Part shown: one piece after another, positions 22,521 through 31,180 of the stretch
How the letters are laid out: each line of letters starts with the position of its first letter
How positions within the stretch are numbered: position 1 is the stretch's first letter
Position numbers and translations under genes: made by a program
Notes under the pieces: model-generated
What the model was told of the DNA's origin: nothing
The model's database searches: none
Seen by the model: only the letters and a program-made list of their open reading frames with translations
NCBI GenBank assembly: GCA_022865275.1
Contig: JALIDQ010000004.1
Location: 1 to 41,187, forward strand
DNA length: 41,187 bases
Reading direction: 5' to 3'
Source: Candidatus Nanohalarchaeota archaeon QJJ-9
GTDB taxonomy: Archaea > Nanohalarchaeota > Nanosalinia > Nanosalinales > Nanoanaerosalinaceae

Positions 22521-23114
22521 TCAAAGCCTTCCTACGTCGTCCGGCACGTTTATGTGCATGGTTTCATCTCCTGCACTCCAGCACGCGGGAACTATATCAA
22601 AATCTGTGTCGTTTCCTGGGTTGTTGTAAAGGTGCTTTAGTCCCTTGAACGCGTCGTATATATGGTCCACGTCTTTTCCTAGCCTTGATTCGAACTTTGA
22701 TATGTACTTTACGACTCCTTCGGGGTCTATTATAGCTATTCCACGCTTAGCCATCCCTGATTCGTCCAGGAATCCGTAGGAGGTTGAGATGTCCTTGTCT
22801 ATGTCCTCTACCATAGGGTAGTCCACCTTTCCTACTCTCTCTGAGGTCTCGTGCCACATTTTGTGGCTAAAGACCGTGTCCGTGCTTACAGCGAGAATTT
22901 CAGCGTTCTCTTCCTTGAAGTCTTCGTATCTGTCTGCGAATTCTGCCAGATCTGTCGCGCAGACGAAGGTGAAGTCTCCTGGATGGAAAGTTATTATGAC
23001 CCATTGGCCTTTCAACTCTTTAAGGCTGAGTTCCTCGATTTTTCCCTTATCCGGTTTGTATGCCTTTGCTTTAAACTCTGGCGCTTTTTCGTCTATGTCT
23101 ATCATTTCTATCAC
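22521..23114 (-). CDS. Peroxiredoxin (AhpC/Prx1-like, 2-Cys type)
   Basis: Thiol peroxidase that reduces hydrogen peroxide and alkyl peroxides. The 197-aa length fits the family. The active-site segment FHPGDFTFVCATDLAEF carries the peroxidatic Cys; FTFVCATD replaces the more common FTFVCPTE. The C-terminal resolving Cys appears in IVPACWSAGDE, two positions from its usual place in VCPANW. The gene precedes the ferritin-like protein and is divergent from an Lrp/AsnC regulator. The start may be 23114 or ATG 23105 (MIDIDEKAPEF). Confidence 0.9.
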   Translation of the reverse strand: MIEMIDIDEKAPEFKAKAYKPDKGKIEELSLKELKGQWVIITFHPGDFTFVCATDLAEFADRYEDFKEENAEILAVSTDTVFSHKMWHETSERVGKVDYPMVEDIDKDISTSYGFLDESGMAKRGIAIIDPEGVVKYISKFESRLGKDVDHIYDAFKGLKHLYNNPGNDTDFDIVPACWSAGDETMHINVPDDVGRL

Positions 23115-23202
23115 ATAGTTGTATTATCCTCTATCTTTTTATTCTTTTTCGTTAGAATATCAAACCTTATCCAAGTATATTTTTTGAAAAACAAACTAAA
23201 AG

Positions 23203-23211
23203 CTTTTAAAT
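23203..23211 (+). promoter_or_regulatory. TATA box of the Lrp/AsnC regulator gene
   Basis: cttttaaat is centred about 29 nt before the ATG at 23236, consistent with a leaderless transcript. The 121-bp gap also contains the divergent peroxiredoxin promoter. Confidence 0.45.
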
Positions 23212-23235
23212 CTGAATGAGAAACTTGTTTTTAGG

Positions 23236-23655
23236 ATGGACGAGAAAGACCGTAAGATAATTGACTTGCTTTCAGAGAACTCTCGGATGGCTTATACAAA
23301 GATCGCTGAGGAGATCGGCATAAGCGAGACTGCTGTGAGGAAACGTATATCCAATCTGGAGGATGAAGGGGTTATAAAGAACTATACTATCGATGTCGAT
23401 CCTTCAAAGCTCGGTTATGATGTAGTATCCATTACAGGGATAAATACGGAGCCTGAAAACTTTTTAAGTATAGCTGAAGACGTTAAGAGGCTAAAAGAGG
23501 TCCGTGACGTTAAGATAACTAGTGGAGACCATACTTTAATGGCTAATATCTGGGCTAAGTCTGGAGAAGAGCTTTCTCGCATTATTTCGGAGGAGATAGG
23601 GGAGATAGAAGGTGTGAAGAAAGTCTTTCCTGCGATAATCCTTGAGGAGGTCTAG
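23236..23655 (+). CDS. Lrp/AsnC-family transcriptional regulator
   Basis: A 139-aa regulator of standard length. The N-terminal helix-turn-helix (about residues 1-55: DRKIIDLLSENSRMAYTKIAEEIGISETAVRKRISNLEDEGVI) binds DNA. The C-terminal RAM domain (about 65-135) has the beta-alpha-beta ligand-binding fold (VKITSGDHTLMANIWA). In archaea these respond to amino acids, metals or redox state. Being divergent from the peroxiredoxin suggests it controls that gene, but the ligand cannot be read from sequence. Confidence 0.92.
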   Translation: MDEKDRKIIDLLSENSRMAYTKIAEEIGISETAVRKRISNLEDEGVIKNYTIDVDPSKLGYDVVSITGINTEPENFLSIAEDVKRLKEVRDVKITSGDHTLMANIWAKSGEELSRIISEEIGEIEGVKKVFPAIILEEV

Positions 23656-23692
23656 GGTAAAGATTAAAACTGGCTATTCCCAATTTCTGGGT

Positions 23693-23917
23693 ATGAGAAA
23701 ACTAGTCTGTCTTTTGTTTATTGTACTCATTCTTTCTAGCTTTGCAACTTCTCTAGATGAGGAAAGGGGTGAGAGGCTTATCAACTCCAGCGAACCTGAG
23801 TTTCTCCGAGATATAGGGCCTCGTGATCCAAGGGTTGATAATCCTTTGGCGGCGGTTGTAGTGACTTCTGCTGTTTCTTTAGTGTTTGTTTACGCTTTTT
23901 CTAAGGCTAGAGACTAG
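23693..23917 (+). CDS. Small secreted/membrane protein, 74 aa
   Basis: The track begins at 23642, but ATG 23693 (MRKLVCLLFIVLILSSFATS) gives a clean N-terminal signal sequence or anchor. A short external region (DEERGERLINSSEPEFLRDIGPRDPRVDNP) follows. The C-terminal helix LAAVVVTSAVSLVFVYAFS ends in a basic anchor (KARD). It follows the Lrp gene by 37 bp and overlaps the convergent exchanger gene by 4 bp. Function unknown. Confidence 0.55.
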   Translation: MRKLVCLLFIVLILSSFATSLDEERGERLINSSEPEFLRDIGPRDPRVDNPLAAVVVTSAVSLVFVYAFSKARD

Positions 23918-24903
23918 TCTACCGCGAAGAAACCAAACCTTATTACTAGATAGAACACGTAAAGGCATATGAGGTATACTCCACCCTTCCAACCTAGTTT
24001 TCTGTCCGATACGAATAGTAGGTAGGCTAGTAGAAGAGCTGCGGTTACAGTTTCCATCGGAAGGTCCCAAAGGACTAGGGGTCGGGGAACCCAGTAGGTG
24101 GACATTATGCTTCCCAGACCTATGCCTAGTAGGGGATTGGTTATATTGCTTCCTATCAAGGTTCCGAGTGAGATCCCTTCCGCGTCCTGTCTCAATCCTT
24201 CAATCGCGGTAAAAAGTTCTGGGAGTGCTGCTGCAAGGCCTATGGTGATTACACCGATAGCGGAGCCTCCAAGACCGATCTTGTCTATCAGGAGGCTGGT
24301 TGTGTCTAGTATTATATGGGCGCTGACGAGGACTACCGATAAGGCTGTAACTCCTATAAGGCTATCGAGTTTTATGTTCTGGCTCGGAGTAGCTTCATGG
24401 TTTAGTCTTTCGTGCTTGGAGTAGTAAAGGTATGCCATGTATGTTACAAAGCTTCCAAACAAAACTAGGCCGTCTATACGCGATAAAACTCCATCCCATG
24501 CCAGTATCATCGTCATGAGTGTGGTGCCTATCATGGGAAGGTAGTCTTTCTTTAGAAAGCTTTTCTTGAACTGTAGACCTCCTACACCTATCACTACTAC
24601 TCCGATGACTAGGGTCTGCTGTATAACGTCTGAACCTATGTTTCCACCTAGAACCGCTGCAGAAGCCACTTCGTAGCTTAAAGAACCGGTTAAAATTCCT
24701 GTTGAGGCTATTATATGAGATGCAAGCTCTGGAAGGCTGGTTCCTATAGAAATTACGGACATTGCGATTAATACGTCCGGTATACCTAGATAAGCGGCTA
24801 TACCTTCCATCTTATCTACAGCTTTCTCTGCTCCGTAGACCAGCGCGCCAAGGGATAAAATCGCTAGTACTAACTGCTGTGTAAATCCTAGTCCAAGTAC
24901 CAT
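23914..24903 (-). CDS. CaCA-family sodium/calcium exchanger-like antiporter
   Basis: A 329-aa inner membrane protein with about ten helices in two homologous halves. The first alpha repeat shows MSVISIGTSLPELASHI, the ion-binding motif of Na+/Ca2+ exchangers. The second is GVITIGLAAALPELFTAIEG, where GTSxPE is altered to AAALPE. Between the halves are GGNIGSDVIQQT and the mirrored IGSNITNPLLGIG. It probably exchanges Ca2+ (or other cations) for Na+. The altered second repeat makes ion selectivity uncertain. Confidence 0.87.
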   Translation of the reverse strand: MVLGLGFTQQLVLAILSLGALVYGAEKAVDKMEGIAAYLGIPDVLIAMSVISIGTSLPELASHIIASTGILTGSLSYEVASAAVLGGNIGSDVIQQTLVIGVVVIGVGGLQFKKSFLKKDYLPMIGTTLMTMILAWDGVLSRIDGLVLFGSFVTYMAYLYYSKHERLNHEATPSQNIKLDSLIGVTALSVVLVSAHIILDTTSLLIDKIGLGGSAIGVITIGLAAALPELFTAIEGLRQDAEGISLGTLIGSNITNPLLGIGLGSIMSTYWVPRPLVLWDLPMETVTAALLLAYLLFVSDRKLGWKGGVYLICLYVFYLVIRFGFFAVD

Positions 24904-24941
24904 GTAGAAGTTTTCTTACACCACTAGTTTTATTTTTTGGG

Positions 24942-25298
24942 TCAGTCGATTGCTCTTATGTACTTGCTCCTCGCTGATTCTATAGTTCCGGTGACACCGA
25001 GAACGTGGAAACAGACATCATGGTTGTTTACCTGTCTTGTCAATGCTAGTGCGGCTCTTGCATCTTCTACATAATCTTTAGAGACTCTTACAGCTCCTAC
25101 TTGTTTATCTCTATTGAAAAGATCTCCCATTATCCACGGATTAACTCCGGATACGGTCTGTTCTCCTAGAAAGTTGATAAAAGACCTCCATACTGCTTTT
25201 ACTACCTCTCCAAGCCCGAACTTTGTATCTGATTCTATCTTGAAGATGAGATAACGTTCTTTACCTCGCAGGCTTGAGGGTAGGGGTTTAAGACTCAT
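24942..25298 (-). CDS. rnp2: RNase P protein component 2 (Pop5/Rpp14)
   Basis: Protein subunit of archaeal RNase P, which trims the 5' leader of pre-tRNAs; Pop5 pairs with Rpp30 to activate the catalytic RNA. The 118-aa sequence has the family features RGKERYLIFKIES at the start and a C-terminal VLGVTGTIESARSKYI. Its start overlaps the end of the Rpp30 gene by 11 bp, so the two are translationally coupled, as in many archaea. The RNase P RNA was not found in this window. Confidence 0.9.
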   Translation of the reverse strand: MSLKPLPSSLRGKERYLIFKIESDTKFGLGEVVKAVWRSFINFLGEQTVSGVNPWIMGDLFNRDKQVGAVRVSKDYVEDARAALALTRQVNNHDVCFHVLGVTGTIESARSKYIRAID

Positions 25299-26022
25299 CT
25301 TTTTCCACCTCTATTCCCGGCCTGACTTGGTTTTCTGAATGTGTTTCTGTGGCTCTCTGTATTATCTGAGCTGGATTGCCTTCTACAAGCTTGAAAGCCT
25401 CGCTAAGGTTCAAACCTAGACTACATGCGAAACCTACAGTATCCCGCGGCTTTCTTAACTCCTCTATCCTTTTAGCCCCTGAGTTGAGTATCAAGGGGGC
25501 GTGATACTTCCTAGCAAGCTTTACGTTCTGTTTCATGTGATGCATTATCTGTGAGCGTACCTTTCTGTAGGTATTTAGAACGGTTCTGAAGTTTATCTCG
25601 ATGGCTACGCGGTTTTTCGCTGCTTTTTTTGCTATTACATGGTCTATACCCTGGTCTTTTCTCTTGTACTCCGGATGGGAGAGTATATCGACTCTAGAGT
25701 CCTCGCATGCTGCTCTGTTTATGTCTTCATCTCCTCCGTCTACGACTATAACGTCCACAGAGTCTCGATAGGCTGATAGCTGGTCTTTGAGTTCCTTGGT
25801 ATCCTCGGCTTTGATTCTAACCCCAGGATGTACGTTTACAGTTGTATCCAGCTCTCCTATAGAGTTTTTTAGTTCTTCGACCTCATGGTAGCCGTTTAAA
25901 GTATTACATATTGCTATGCGATCTATGTCAAGCAGTTCGGCTCTTTCTGCTATCTCCTCTACCGAGTTCTTTCCCTCTCCTGCTTTGGAGTGGATGTTGA
26001 GATCGTGGAATGTGTGGGCCAT
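25288..26022 (-). CDS. rnp3: RNase P protein component 3 (Rpp30)
   Basis: A 244-aa TIM-barrel-like (PHP-related) protein, partner of Pop5 in RNase P. Characteristic segments are FHDLNIHSKAGEGKNSVEEIAERAELL, VDILSHPEYKRKDQGIDHVIAKKAAKNRVAIEINF and LARKYHAPLILNSGAKRIEELRKPRD. It is followed directly by rnp2 and lies downstream of the pdh genes with a 53-bp gap. A T-rich spot in that gap (cagtttttgttaac) may end or start transcription. Confidence 0.92.
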   Translation of the reverse strand: MAHTFHDLNIHSKAGEGKNSVEEIAERAELLDIDRIAICNTLNGYHEVEELKNSIGELDTTVNVHPGVRIKAEDTKELKDQLSAYRDSVDVIVVDGGDEDINRAACEDSRVDILSHPEYKRKDQGIDHVIAKKAAKNRVAIEINFRTVLNTYRKVRSQIMHHMKQNVKLARKYHAPLILNSGAKRIEELRKPRDTVGFACSLGLNLSEAFKLVEGNPAQIIQRATETHSENQVRPGIEVEKDES

Positions 26023-26075
26023 CGGTTCTATTTGAAGGGAGAACTGTTAAATCAGTTTTTGTTAACGTGCTTTAA

Positions 26076-27047
26076 TCAGAATTCGTAGACTTTCTTTACT
26101 GCGTCCTTTACTTTGGACTTGTCTGGAAGGTATTTGTCTTCCATCTGGTACATTGGTATTATTGTATCGAATCCGGTCACTCTTTTCACAGGAGCTTTTA
26201 GATGTAGGATATCGTCCTCTGTTAGCCTTGCTGAGATTTCAGCTCCGACTCCACAGGTCTGTGGGGCTTCATGAACGATTATGCATCTTCCAGTCTTGTC
26301 AACAGATTCTTTTATCGTTTCAAAGTCCATAGGCTTTATTGTTCTCAGGTCGATAAGTTCCACGTCAATACTATCCAAATCTTCTGCTGCTTTCTTTGCT
26401 TCGCGGAAGGAAGCGCCGTAGGAGACTACGGTAACGTCTTCACCTTCTTTTGCTATCCTAGCCTTTTCTAGCTCCCCTACTTCACCTACCTCGACTTCCT
26501 GCTTGAAGGAGCGGTAGATTTTTTTGGGTTCGAGGAATATTACTGGGTCTTCGTCCCTTATCGAGGCTTTTAGAAGTCTGTACGCGTCGTCGGGATTTGA
26601 AGGTATTACTACCTTCAGTCCTGGGGTATGCGCGTATAGTGCTTCTGTGGACTCTGAATGGTGTTCTGGAGCCTGTATGCCACCTCCATAAGGCATTCGA
26701 ATCACCATTCCTGCGTTGTATACCTCTCTTGAACGGTTTCTTATGCGTGAAATATGCGAGATTATCTGGTCGAACGCTGGATAGCTGAAACCCATGAACT
26801 GGATCTCCGCGACAGGCTTCATTCCGTAGACCGCCATTCCGTAGGCGGTCGAGACTATACCCGACTCGCTTAGAGGAGTGTCTATTACTCTTTCCTCTCC
26901 AAATTTATCGTATAATCCTTCAGTAACTCGGAACACACCACCATCCACACCAACGTCTTCCCCCATAACTAGAACGTCTTCGTCTCTTTCCAGCTCTTCT
27001 TCTAGAGCTTTGTTCAACGCTTTGACTATATTGAGCTTCTCTCCCAT
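26076..27047 (-). CDS. pdhB: 2-oxoacid (pyruvate) dehydrogenase E1 component, beta subunit
   Basis: Pairs with E1-alpha to decarboxylate pyruvate or branched-chain 2-oxoacids with thiamine diphosphate. The 323-aa sequence shows DVLVMGEDVGVDGGVFRVTEGL, PLSESGIVSTAYGMAVYGMKPVAEIQF, VIRMPYGGGIQAPEHHSESTEALYAH and the C-terminal RCIIVHEAPQTCGVGAEI. ATG 27047 overlaps the E1-alpha stop (TGATG), preferred over GTG 27050. No E2 or E3 gene follows: the next gene downstream is rnp3. Confidence 0.92.
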   Translation of the reverse strand: MGEKLNIVKALNKALEEELERDEDVLVMGEDVGVDGGVFRVTEGLYDKFGEERVIDTPLSESGIVSTAYGMAVYGMKPVAEIQFMGFSYPAFDQIISHISRIRNRSREVYNAGMVIRMPYGGGIQAPEHHSESTEALYAHTPGLKVVIPSNPDDAYRLLKASIRDEDPVIFLEPKKIYRSFKQEVEVGEVGELEKARIAKEGEDVTVVSYGASFREAKKAAEDLDSIDVELIDLRTIKPMDFETIKESVDKTGRCIIVHEAPQTCGVGAEISARLTEDDILHLKAPVKRVTGFDTIIPMYQMEDKYLPDKSKVKDAVKKVYEF

Positions 27048-28126
27048 CACTTACCACCTCGTTTCCCGGACTTGAGCTCCTCTAACTGCTTCTTGTGCTC
27101 TTCTGGCATCTCTTTGTAATGGTGCTGGAATATGTCTTCTATATCCTGATCTTCTACCTTGTCAGCCTTATCTACCGCTTCTTCGACTTTTTCCTCCGCT
27201 TCTTTTGCCTTTTCTTTGAACCAGGACTTTTCTACGATTTTTTTCTCCATCATGTAGGCTTTTAGCCGTTTTATAGGGTCTTTTTCCTTCCAGCGCTCTA
27301 CTTCTTCCTTGTCTCTGTAGCGAGATGCATCATCTGCGGTTGTATGGTCCTCTCTCCTGTATGTAACCGCTTCAATCATTGTGGGCTTGTTTTCCTCACG
27401 TGCTTTTTCTAAAGCGTCTTTTGTAGCTTTGTAAGTAGCTAATACATCGTTTCCGTCGACCTGAATACCTTCAAAGCCGTACGCGAGAGCTTTCTGAGCG
27501 AGAGTATCAGATCCGGTCTGGTCTTTTCTTGGCATGGATATAGCGTACTGGTTGTTCTGGCAGAGGAAGACTGTAGGAATGTTAAACGTTCCTGCAAAGT
27601 TCATCCCTTCGTGAAAGTCTCCTTCGCTAGTAGCGCCGTCTCCGAAGAATACTAGGCTCGCAACATTATCCCCCTGTTTTTTCGCAGCCCATGCCGCCCC
27701 TACGGCGTGCGGTATCTGGCTTCCTACGGGAACTGAGATTACGAAGTTTTCAGGCCTGTCTTCGTTTGCTGTACCACGTTCGTCCCCTCTCCAGTACTGT
27801 ATGAACTCTATCATTGATTTTCCACGCACGAAATAGGCTCCCTGCTCTCTAAACGAAGGGAACAACCAATCTTTCTCGTCCATAGCTAGTGCCGGACCAA
27901 CTTGAGCGGCTTCCTGCCCTTTGGATGAGGCGTAGGTTCCTAGCTTTCCCTGCCTCTGGAGTTTTAGCGCTTTTTCGTCAAATTTGCGCGTTAGAATCAT
28001 GTACCAGTACATTTCTTTTAGTTCTCCTTCGCTTATCGCCGGCTTTTCTTCTTCGTCGATTTTTCCGTCTTTGTCCATGACTTGAAGGTGTTCTATTTCT
28101 CCGTGGTATTTTGTCTCGCGCGGCAT
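27047..28126 (-). CDS. pdhA: 2-oxoacid (pyruvate) dehydrogenase E1 component, alpha subunit
   Basis: TPP-binding subunit, 359 aa. The thiamine diphosphate motif is clear: GDGATSEGDFHEGMNFAGTFNIPTVFLCQNNQYAIS (GDG...NN). The phosphorylation-loop region has YRREDHTTADDASRYRDKEE, typical of PDH/BCKDH E1-alpha. The N-terminus FDEKALKLQRQGKLGTYASSKGQEAAQVG is also standard. Substrate choice between pyruvate and branched-chain oxoacids is not decidable by eye. It is the first gene of the pair, downstream of the vapBC operon. Confidence 0.92.
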   Translation of the reverse strand: MPRETKYHGEIEHLQVMDKDGKIDEEEKPAISEGELKEMYWYMILTRKFDEKALKLQRQGKLGTYASSKGQEAAQVGPALAMDEKDWLFPSFREQGAYFVRGKSMIEFIQYWRGDERGTANEDRPENFVISVPVGSQIPHAVGAAWAAKKQGDNVASLVFFGDGATSEGDFHEGMNFAGTFNIPTVFLCQNNQYAISMPRKDQTGSDTLAQKALAYGFEGIQVDGNDVLATYKATKDALEKAREENKPTMIEAVTYRREDHTTADDASRYRDKEEVERWKEKDPIKRLKAYMMEKKIVEKSWFKEKAKEAEEKVEEAVDKADKVEDQDIEDIFQHHYKEMPEEHKKQLEELKSGKRGGK

Positions 28127-28171
28127 CAGCTATCTCCATCTATTTCTTCCTTTTCCTAAGATAAAAAACCT

Positions 28172-28564
28172 CTAGACGAGTATGGTTTCTAACTCTTCGA
28201 TCTCCTTGAAGTGCTTGTCTCTGGTTATCACGGTTATCCGGTTTTCTATTGCGATGGATGCTATATAGATGTCAAGAAGCGGTATTTTCTTTCCTTCCTC
28301 CTCCAATCGATGCTTTAACTCGCTGAATCTCTTTGCTGTACGAGGTGAGCTCTTAAGGTAGGTGAATTTGTTGAGAAACTCTTCTGCTCTCTGTTTTTCC
28401 TTTTTATCCTTTTCTTCGAAGCCTTGGTAGAATTCTGCGAAGTTTGCAAAGGTTATTGTAGGGTTTTCTGGATGGAGATCTGATTTTTCTTCGAGCTTCT
28501 TGACTGTCTCTTCTTTTCCTTGGTAGAGGTCGATTAGAACGGAGGTATCAAGCATCAGGGTCAT
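28172..28564 (-). CDS. vapC: VapC-type toxin (PIN-domain ribonuclease)
   Basis: A 130-aa PIN domain with the acidic active-site residues visible: D6 in MLDTSVLIDLYQG, E in FANFAEFYQG (about residue 45), D in PLLDIYIASIAIE (about 98) and the late D in ITRDKHF. VapC toxins typically cleave tRNA or rRNA. Its ATG lies inside the vapB gene, with a 17-bp overlap, which is the usual coupled antitoxin-toxin order. The locus lies between pdhA and the divergent ppsA. Confidence 0.9.
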   Translation of the reverse strand: MTLMLDTSVLIDLYQGKEETVKKLEEKSDLHPENPTITFANFAEFYQGFEEKDKKEKQRAEEFLNKFTYLKSSPRTAKRFSELKHRLEEEGKKIPLLDIYIASIAIENRITVITRDKHFKEIEELETILV

Positions 28565-28814
28565 ATTCTCTCGTCTTGAAGTCTTTGCGCAGTTTTTCTG
28601 CCTTTCTTTTGATTTCTTCTGCTTCTTTTTTGGTTATACTCTCTTTGTAGGAAAGGATCTCGTCCCAGTTGTTCCTCTTTTCTCTCTTCCTATGCTCGCT
28701 GACCAGTCTGGTTAGGAATTCTCCCATCGTCATTCCGTGCTTGGTTGCTTCTGCTTTAAATGTCTTCCAGGTCTTCTCGTCTACGTTTTTTATGGAACGG
28801 ATGTTTTCTCCCAT
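28548..28814 (-). CDS. vapB: VapB-type antitoxin
   Basis: Start taken at ATG 28814 (MGENIRSIKNVDEKTWKTFK). A TATA box (agctatttaa, 28841-28850 on the minus strand) sits about 31 nt upstream, and the track's extra 17 residues would lie in the promoter. The 88-aa protein has a ribbon-helix-helix-like N-terminus (IKNVDEKTWKTFKAEATKHGMTMGEFLTRLVSEH). Its charged C-terminal half should wrap VapC. Neutralises the downstream toxin and probably represses its own promoter, as is usual for the family. Confidence 0.85.
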   Translation of the reverse strand: MGENIRSIKNVDEKTWKTFKAEATKHGMTMGEFLTRLVSEHRKREKRNNWDEILSYKESITKKEAEEIKRKAEKLRKDFKTREYDPDA

Positions 28815-28840
28815 TCTGGTATTACTTGTTTTACTGAAAC

Positions 28841-28850
28841 TTAAATAGCT
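28841..28850 (-). promoter_or_regulatory. TATA box of vapBC
   Basis: agctatttaa on the minus strand is centred about 31 nt before the vapB ATG at 28814. Confidence 0.45.
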
Positions 28851-28906
28851 TCCTTTCACTGCCAAATTTCAAAAAGACTGTTCGCTAATTTTTGACTGTG
28901 ATCATC

Positions 28907-31180
28907 ATGTCTGACTATGTTCTCAGATTTGAAGATATCGGCTCTGAAGACACTTCTAGAGTGGGAGGTAAGAGTGCAAACCTCGGTGAGATGGCTAATA
29001 ATATCGATGTTCCGGTTTTACCTGGTTTCGCTACCACTAGTAAGGCCTACGATAAGTTTATGGAGGAGACCGGTCTAAAGTCGGAAATAAGGGATTTACT
29101 AGAGGGTTTGGATGTGGAAGATGTTAATGACCTCAAGGAAAAAGGCGAAAGGATTCGCTCTCTTATAAAGGGGGCTGAGATGCCTAAAGAGCTTAGGAAG
29201 GAATTTATAGAGTCTTATAGAAGTTTTTCCGATCTTTTAGGTGTTGAGGAACCCAAGGTCGCTGTGAGGTCCTCGGCTACCGCAGAAGATCTGCCTGGCG
29301 CATCCTTTGCGGGACAGCAGGAGACTTACCTTAATGTTTCCGGAGAGGAAGAGTTGGTAAAGAGGATTAAAGATTGTTTTGCTTCGCTTTTTACCGATCG
29401 AGCGATTTCCTATAGGGAGGATAAGGGTTTTGACCATTTCAAGGTCAAGCTTTCTGCTGCGGTACAGAAGATGGGCCGTTCGGATATCGGTGCTTCGGGT
29501 GTGATGTTTACTATTGACCCTGATTCGGGATTTGAGAATGCTATAGTAATCAACTCCGCGTACGGTTTGGGCGAAACGGTTGTACAGGGTGAGGTCAACC
29601 CTGACGAGTTTGTGGTTTTCAAAGAGAACTTTGGAATCATCGAGAAGACGCTGGGAGACAAGGAGAAGAAGCTTATAAGGGTTGAGGACGGTAACGAGGA
29701 GGTAGAAGTTCCAGAAGGGGAGAGAAATGAGCTAAGTATAACTGATGAGCAGGCAAAGGAGCTTGCTGGTTATGCGAAAAGGATAGAGGATCATTACGGT
29801 AAGCCGATGGATATCGAGTGGCTCTACGACGGTCAGGTTGAACAGTTATACGTTATCCAGGCAAGGCCTGAGACTGTGCAGAGCGAAAAAAAGGAGAATA
29901 TTATAAGAGAGTATAGCTTGGAGGAAGAGTCTGAGGTTCTGCTTGAGGGGGTGGCTATAGAATCAAAGATCGCTTCAGGCGATGCCAAGCTTCTAGACTC
30001 TCCTGACGAGATTGATAAGTTTGAGGAGGGCGAGGTCCTTGTTACGGATATGACCGATCCGGACTGGGAGCCTATAATGAAGAAAGCTGGAGCTATCGTA
30101 ACTGAACGGGGTGGAAGAACTTCCCATGCTGCGATAGTTTCTCGGGAGCTAGGAGTTCCTGCTGTTATTGGAGCTGAAGGTGCAAGGAAGGTTTTAGATA
30201 CTGGAGAAACTGTCACGGTGGACTGTTCTTCTTCGGATGGTAAGGTCTGGCTAGGAAGTCTTGAGTTTGATGTGGAGGAGCACAGGCTTGATGAGATCCC
30301 TGAGACTGACACCAAGGTCCAGGTGAATATAGGGGAGCCTAGTGAGGTCTTTGATATAGCACAGCTCCCTGTGGAGGGGGTTGGACTTGCGAGAGAGGAG
30401 TTTATTATTTCCTCCCACGTAGGAAAGCATCCATTAAAGCTTATAGAGGATAATGAGGAAGAAAAATATGTTGAAGCGCTAAGGGAAGGTATAGGGAAGA
30501 TTGGCGCCGCATTTTATCCCGAACAGGTTGTTGTAAGACTCTCTGACTTCAAGTCGGACGAGTATGCGGAGCTTGATGGCGGAGGAAACTTTGAACCGGA
30601 GGAAGCCAACCCTATGCTAGGTTTCAGAGGAGCTTCCCGCTACTACGATGAGGGGTTCTCTAAGGCGTTTGATCTGGAGTGCAAGGCTTTACGTGGGGCG
30701 ATAGACGAGCTTGGTCTGGATAATATTACGGTTATGGTGCCGTTCTGTAGGACTGTTGAGGAAGGTGAGAAGGTGCGGGAGGCTATGCGGGATTATGGCC
30801 TGGATAAAGGCGATCTGGAGGTCTATGTTATGGCCGAGGTTCCGAGCAATATTGTCTTAGCGGAGGAGTTTGCCGGGGTTTTTGATGGTTTTTCAATTGG
30901 TACGAACGATCTGACTCAGTTGACTTTGGGTGTGGATAGGAATTCGGATAAGCTGTCTAAGCTTTTCGATGAGAGGAATGCAGCGGTCAAGCGCTCGGTT
31001 AGAAAGCTTATCGAGCGTGCGCATGATCATGGTAACCATGTAGGTATATGTGGAGATGCGCCTTCTACTCATGAAGGATACGCGGAGTTTCTGGTTGAGT
31101 CGGGTATAGATGCGATATCTGTCTCTCCCGATGTAGCGCTTGAAACTATCCTTAGCGTTGCTGACGCGGAGGGGAGTTAG
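28907..31180 (+). CDS. ppsA: Phosphoenolpyruvate synthase
   Basis: Converts pyruvate and ATP to PEP, AMP and phosphate; it is the gluconeogenic entry from pyruvate and in some archaea may run in reverse. ATG 28907 (MSDYVLRFEDIG) is preferred over the track's TTG 28892, giving 757 aa. The N-terminal ATP-grasp domain has GGKSANLGEM, AVRSSATAEDLPGASFAGQQET and DIEWLYDGQ. The swivelling phosphohistidine domain has GGRTSHAAIVSRELG, with His407 as the phosphorylated residue. The C-terminal PEP/pyruvate barrel has NPMLGFRGASRY, SIGTNDLTQLTLGVDR and GICGDAPS. cmk follows immediately. Confidence 0.95.
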   Translation: MSDYVLRFEDIGSEDTSRVGGKSANLGEMANNIDVPVLPGFATTSKAYDKFMEETGLKSEIRDLLEGLDVEDVNDLKEKGERIRSLIKGAEMPKELRKEFIESYRSFSDLLGVEEPKVAVRSSATAEDLPGASFAGQQETYLNVSGEEELVKRIKDCFASLFTDRAISYREDKGFDHFKVKLSAAVQKMGRSDIGASGVMFTIDPDSGFENAIVINSAYGLGETVVQGEVNPDEFVVFKENFGIIEKTLGDKEKKLIRVEDGNEEVEVPEGERNELSITDEQAKELAGYAKRIEDHYGKPMDIEWLYDGQVEQLYVIQARPETVQSEKKENIIREYSLEEESEVLLEGVAIESKIASGDAKLLDSPDEIDKFEEGEVLVTDMTDPDWEPIMKKAGAIVTERGGRTSHAAIVSRELGVPAVIGAEGARKVLDTGETVTVDCSSSDGKVWLGSLEFDVEEHRLDEIPETDTKVQVNIGEPSEVFDIAQLPVEGVGLAREEFIISSHVGKHPLKLIEDNEEEKYVEALREGIGKIGAAFYPEQVVVRLSDFKSDEYAELDGGGNFEPEEANPMLGFRGASRYYDEGFSKAFDLECKALRGAIDELGLDNITVMVPFCRTVEEGEKVREAMRDYGLDKGDLEVYVMAEVPSNIVLAEEFAGVFDGFSIGTNDLTQLTLGVDRNSDKLSKLFDERNAAVKRSVRKLIERAHDHGNHVGICGDAPSTHEGYAEFLVESGIDAISVSPDVALETILSVADAEGS

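Noticed and set aside
24942-26022. RNase P RNA next to its protein genes
   Set aside because: No intergenic space near rnp2/rnp3 is large enough, and no conserved RNase P RNA core sequence was seen in the window.
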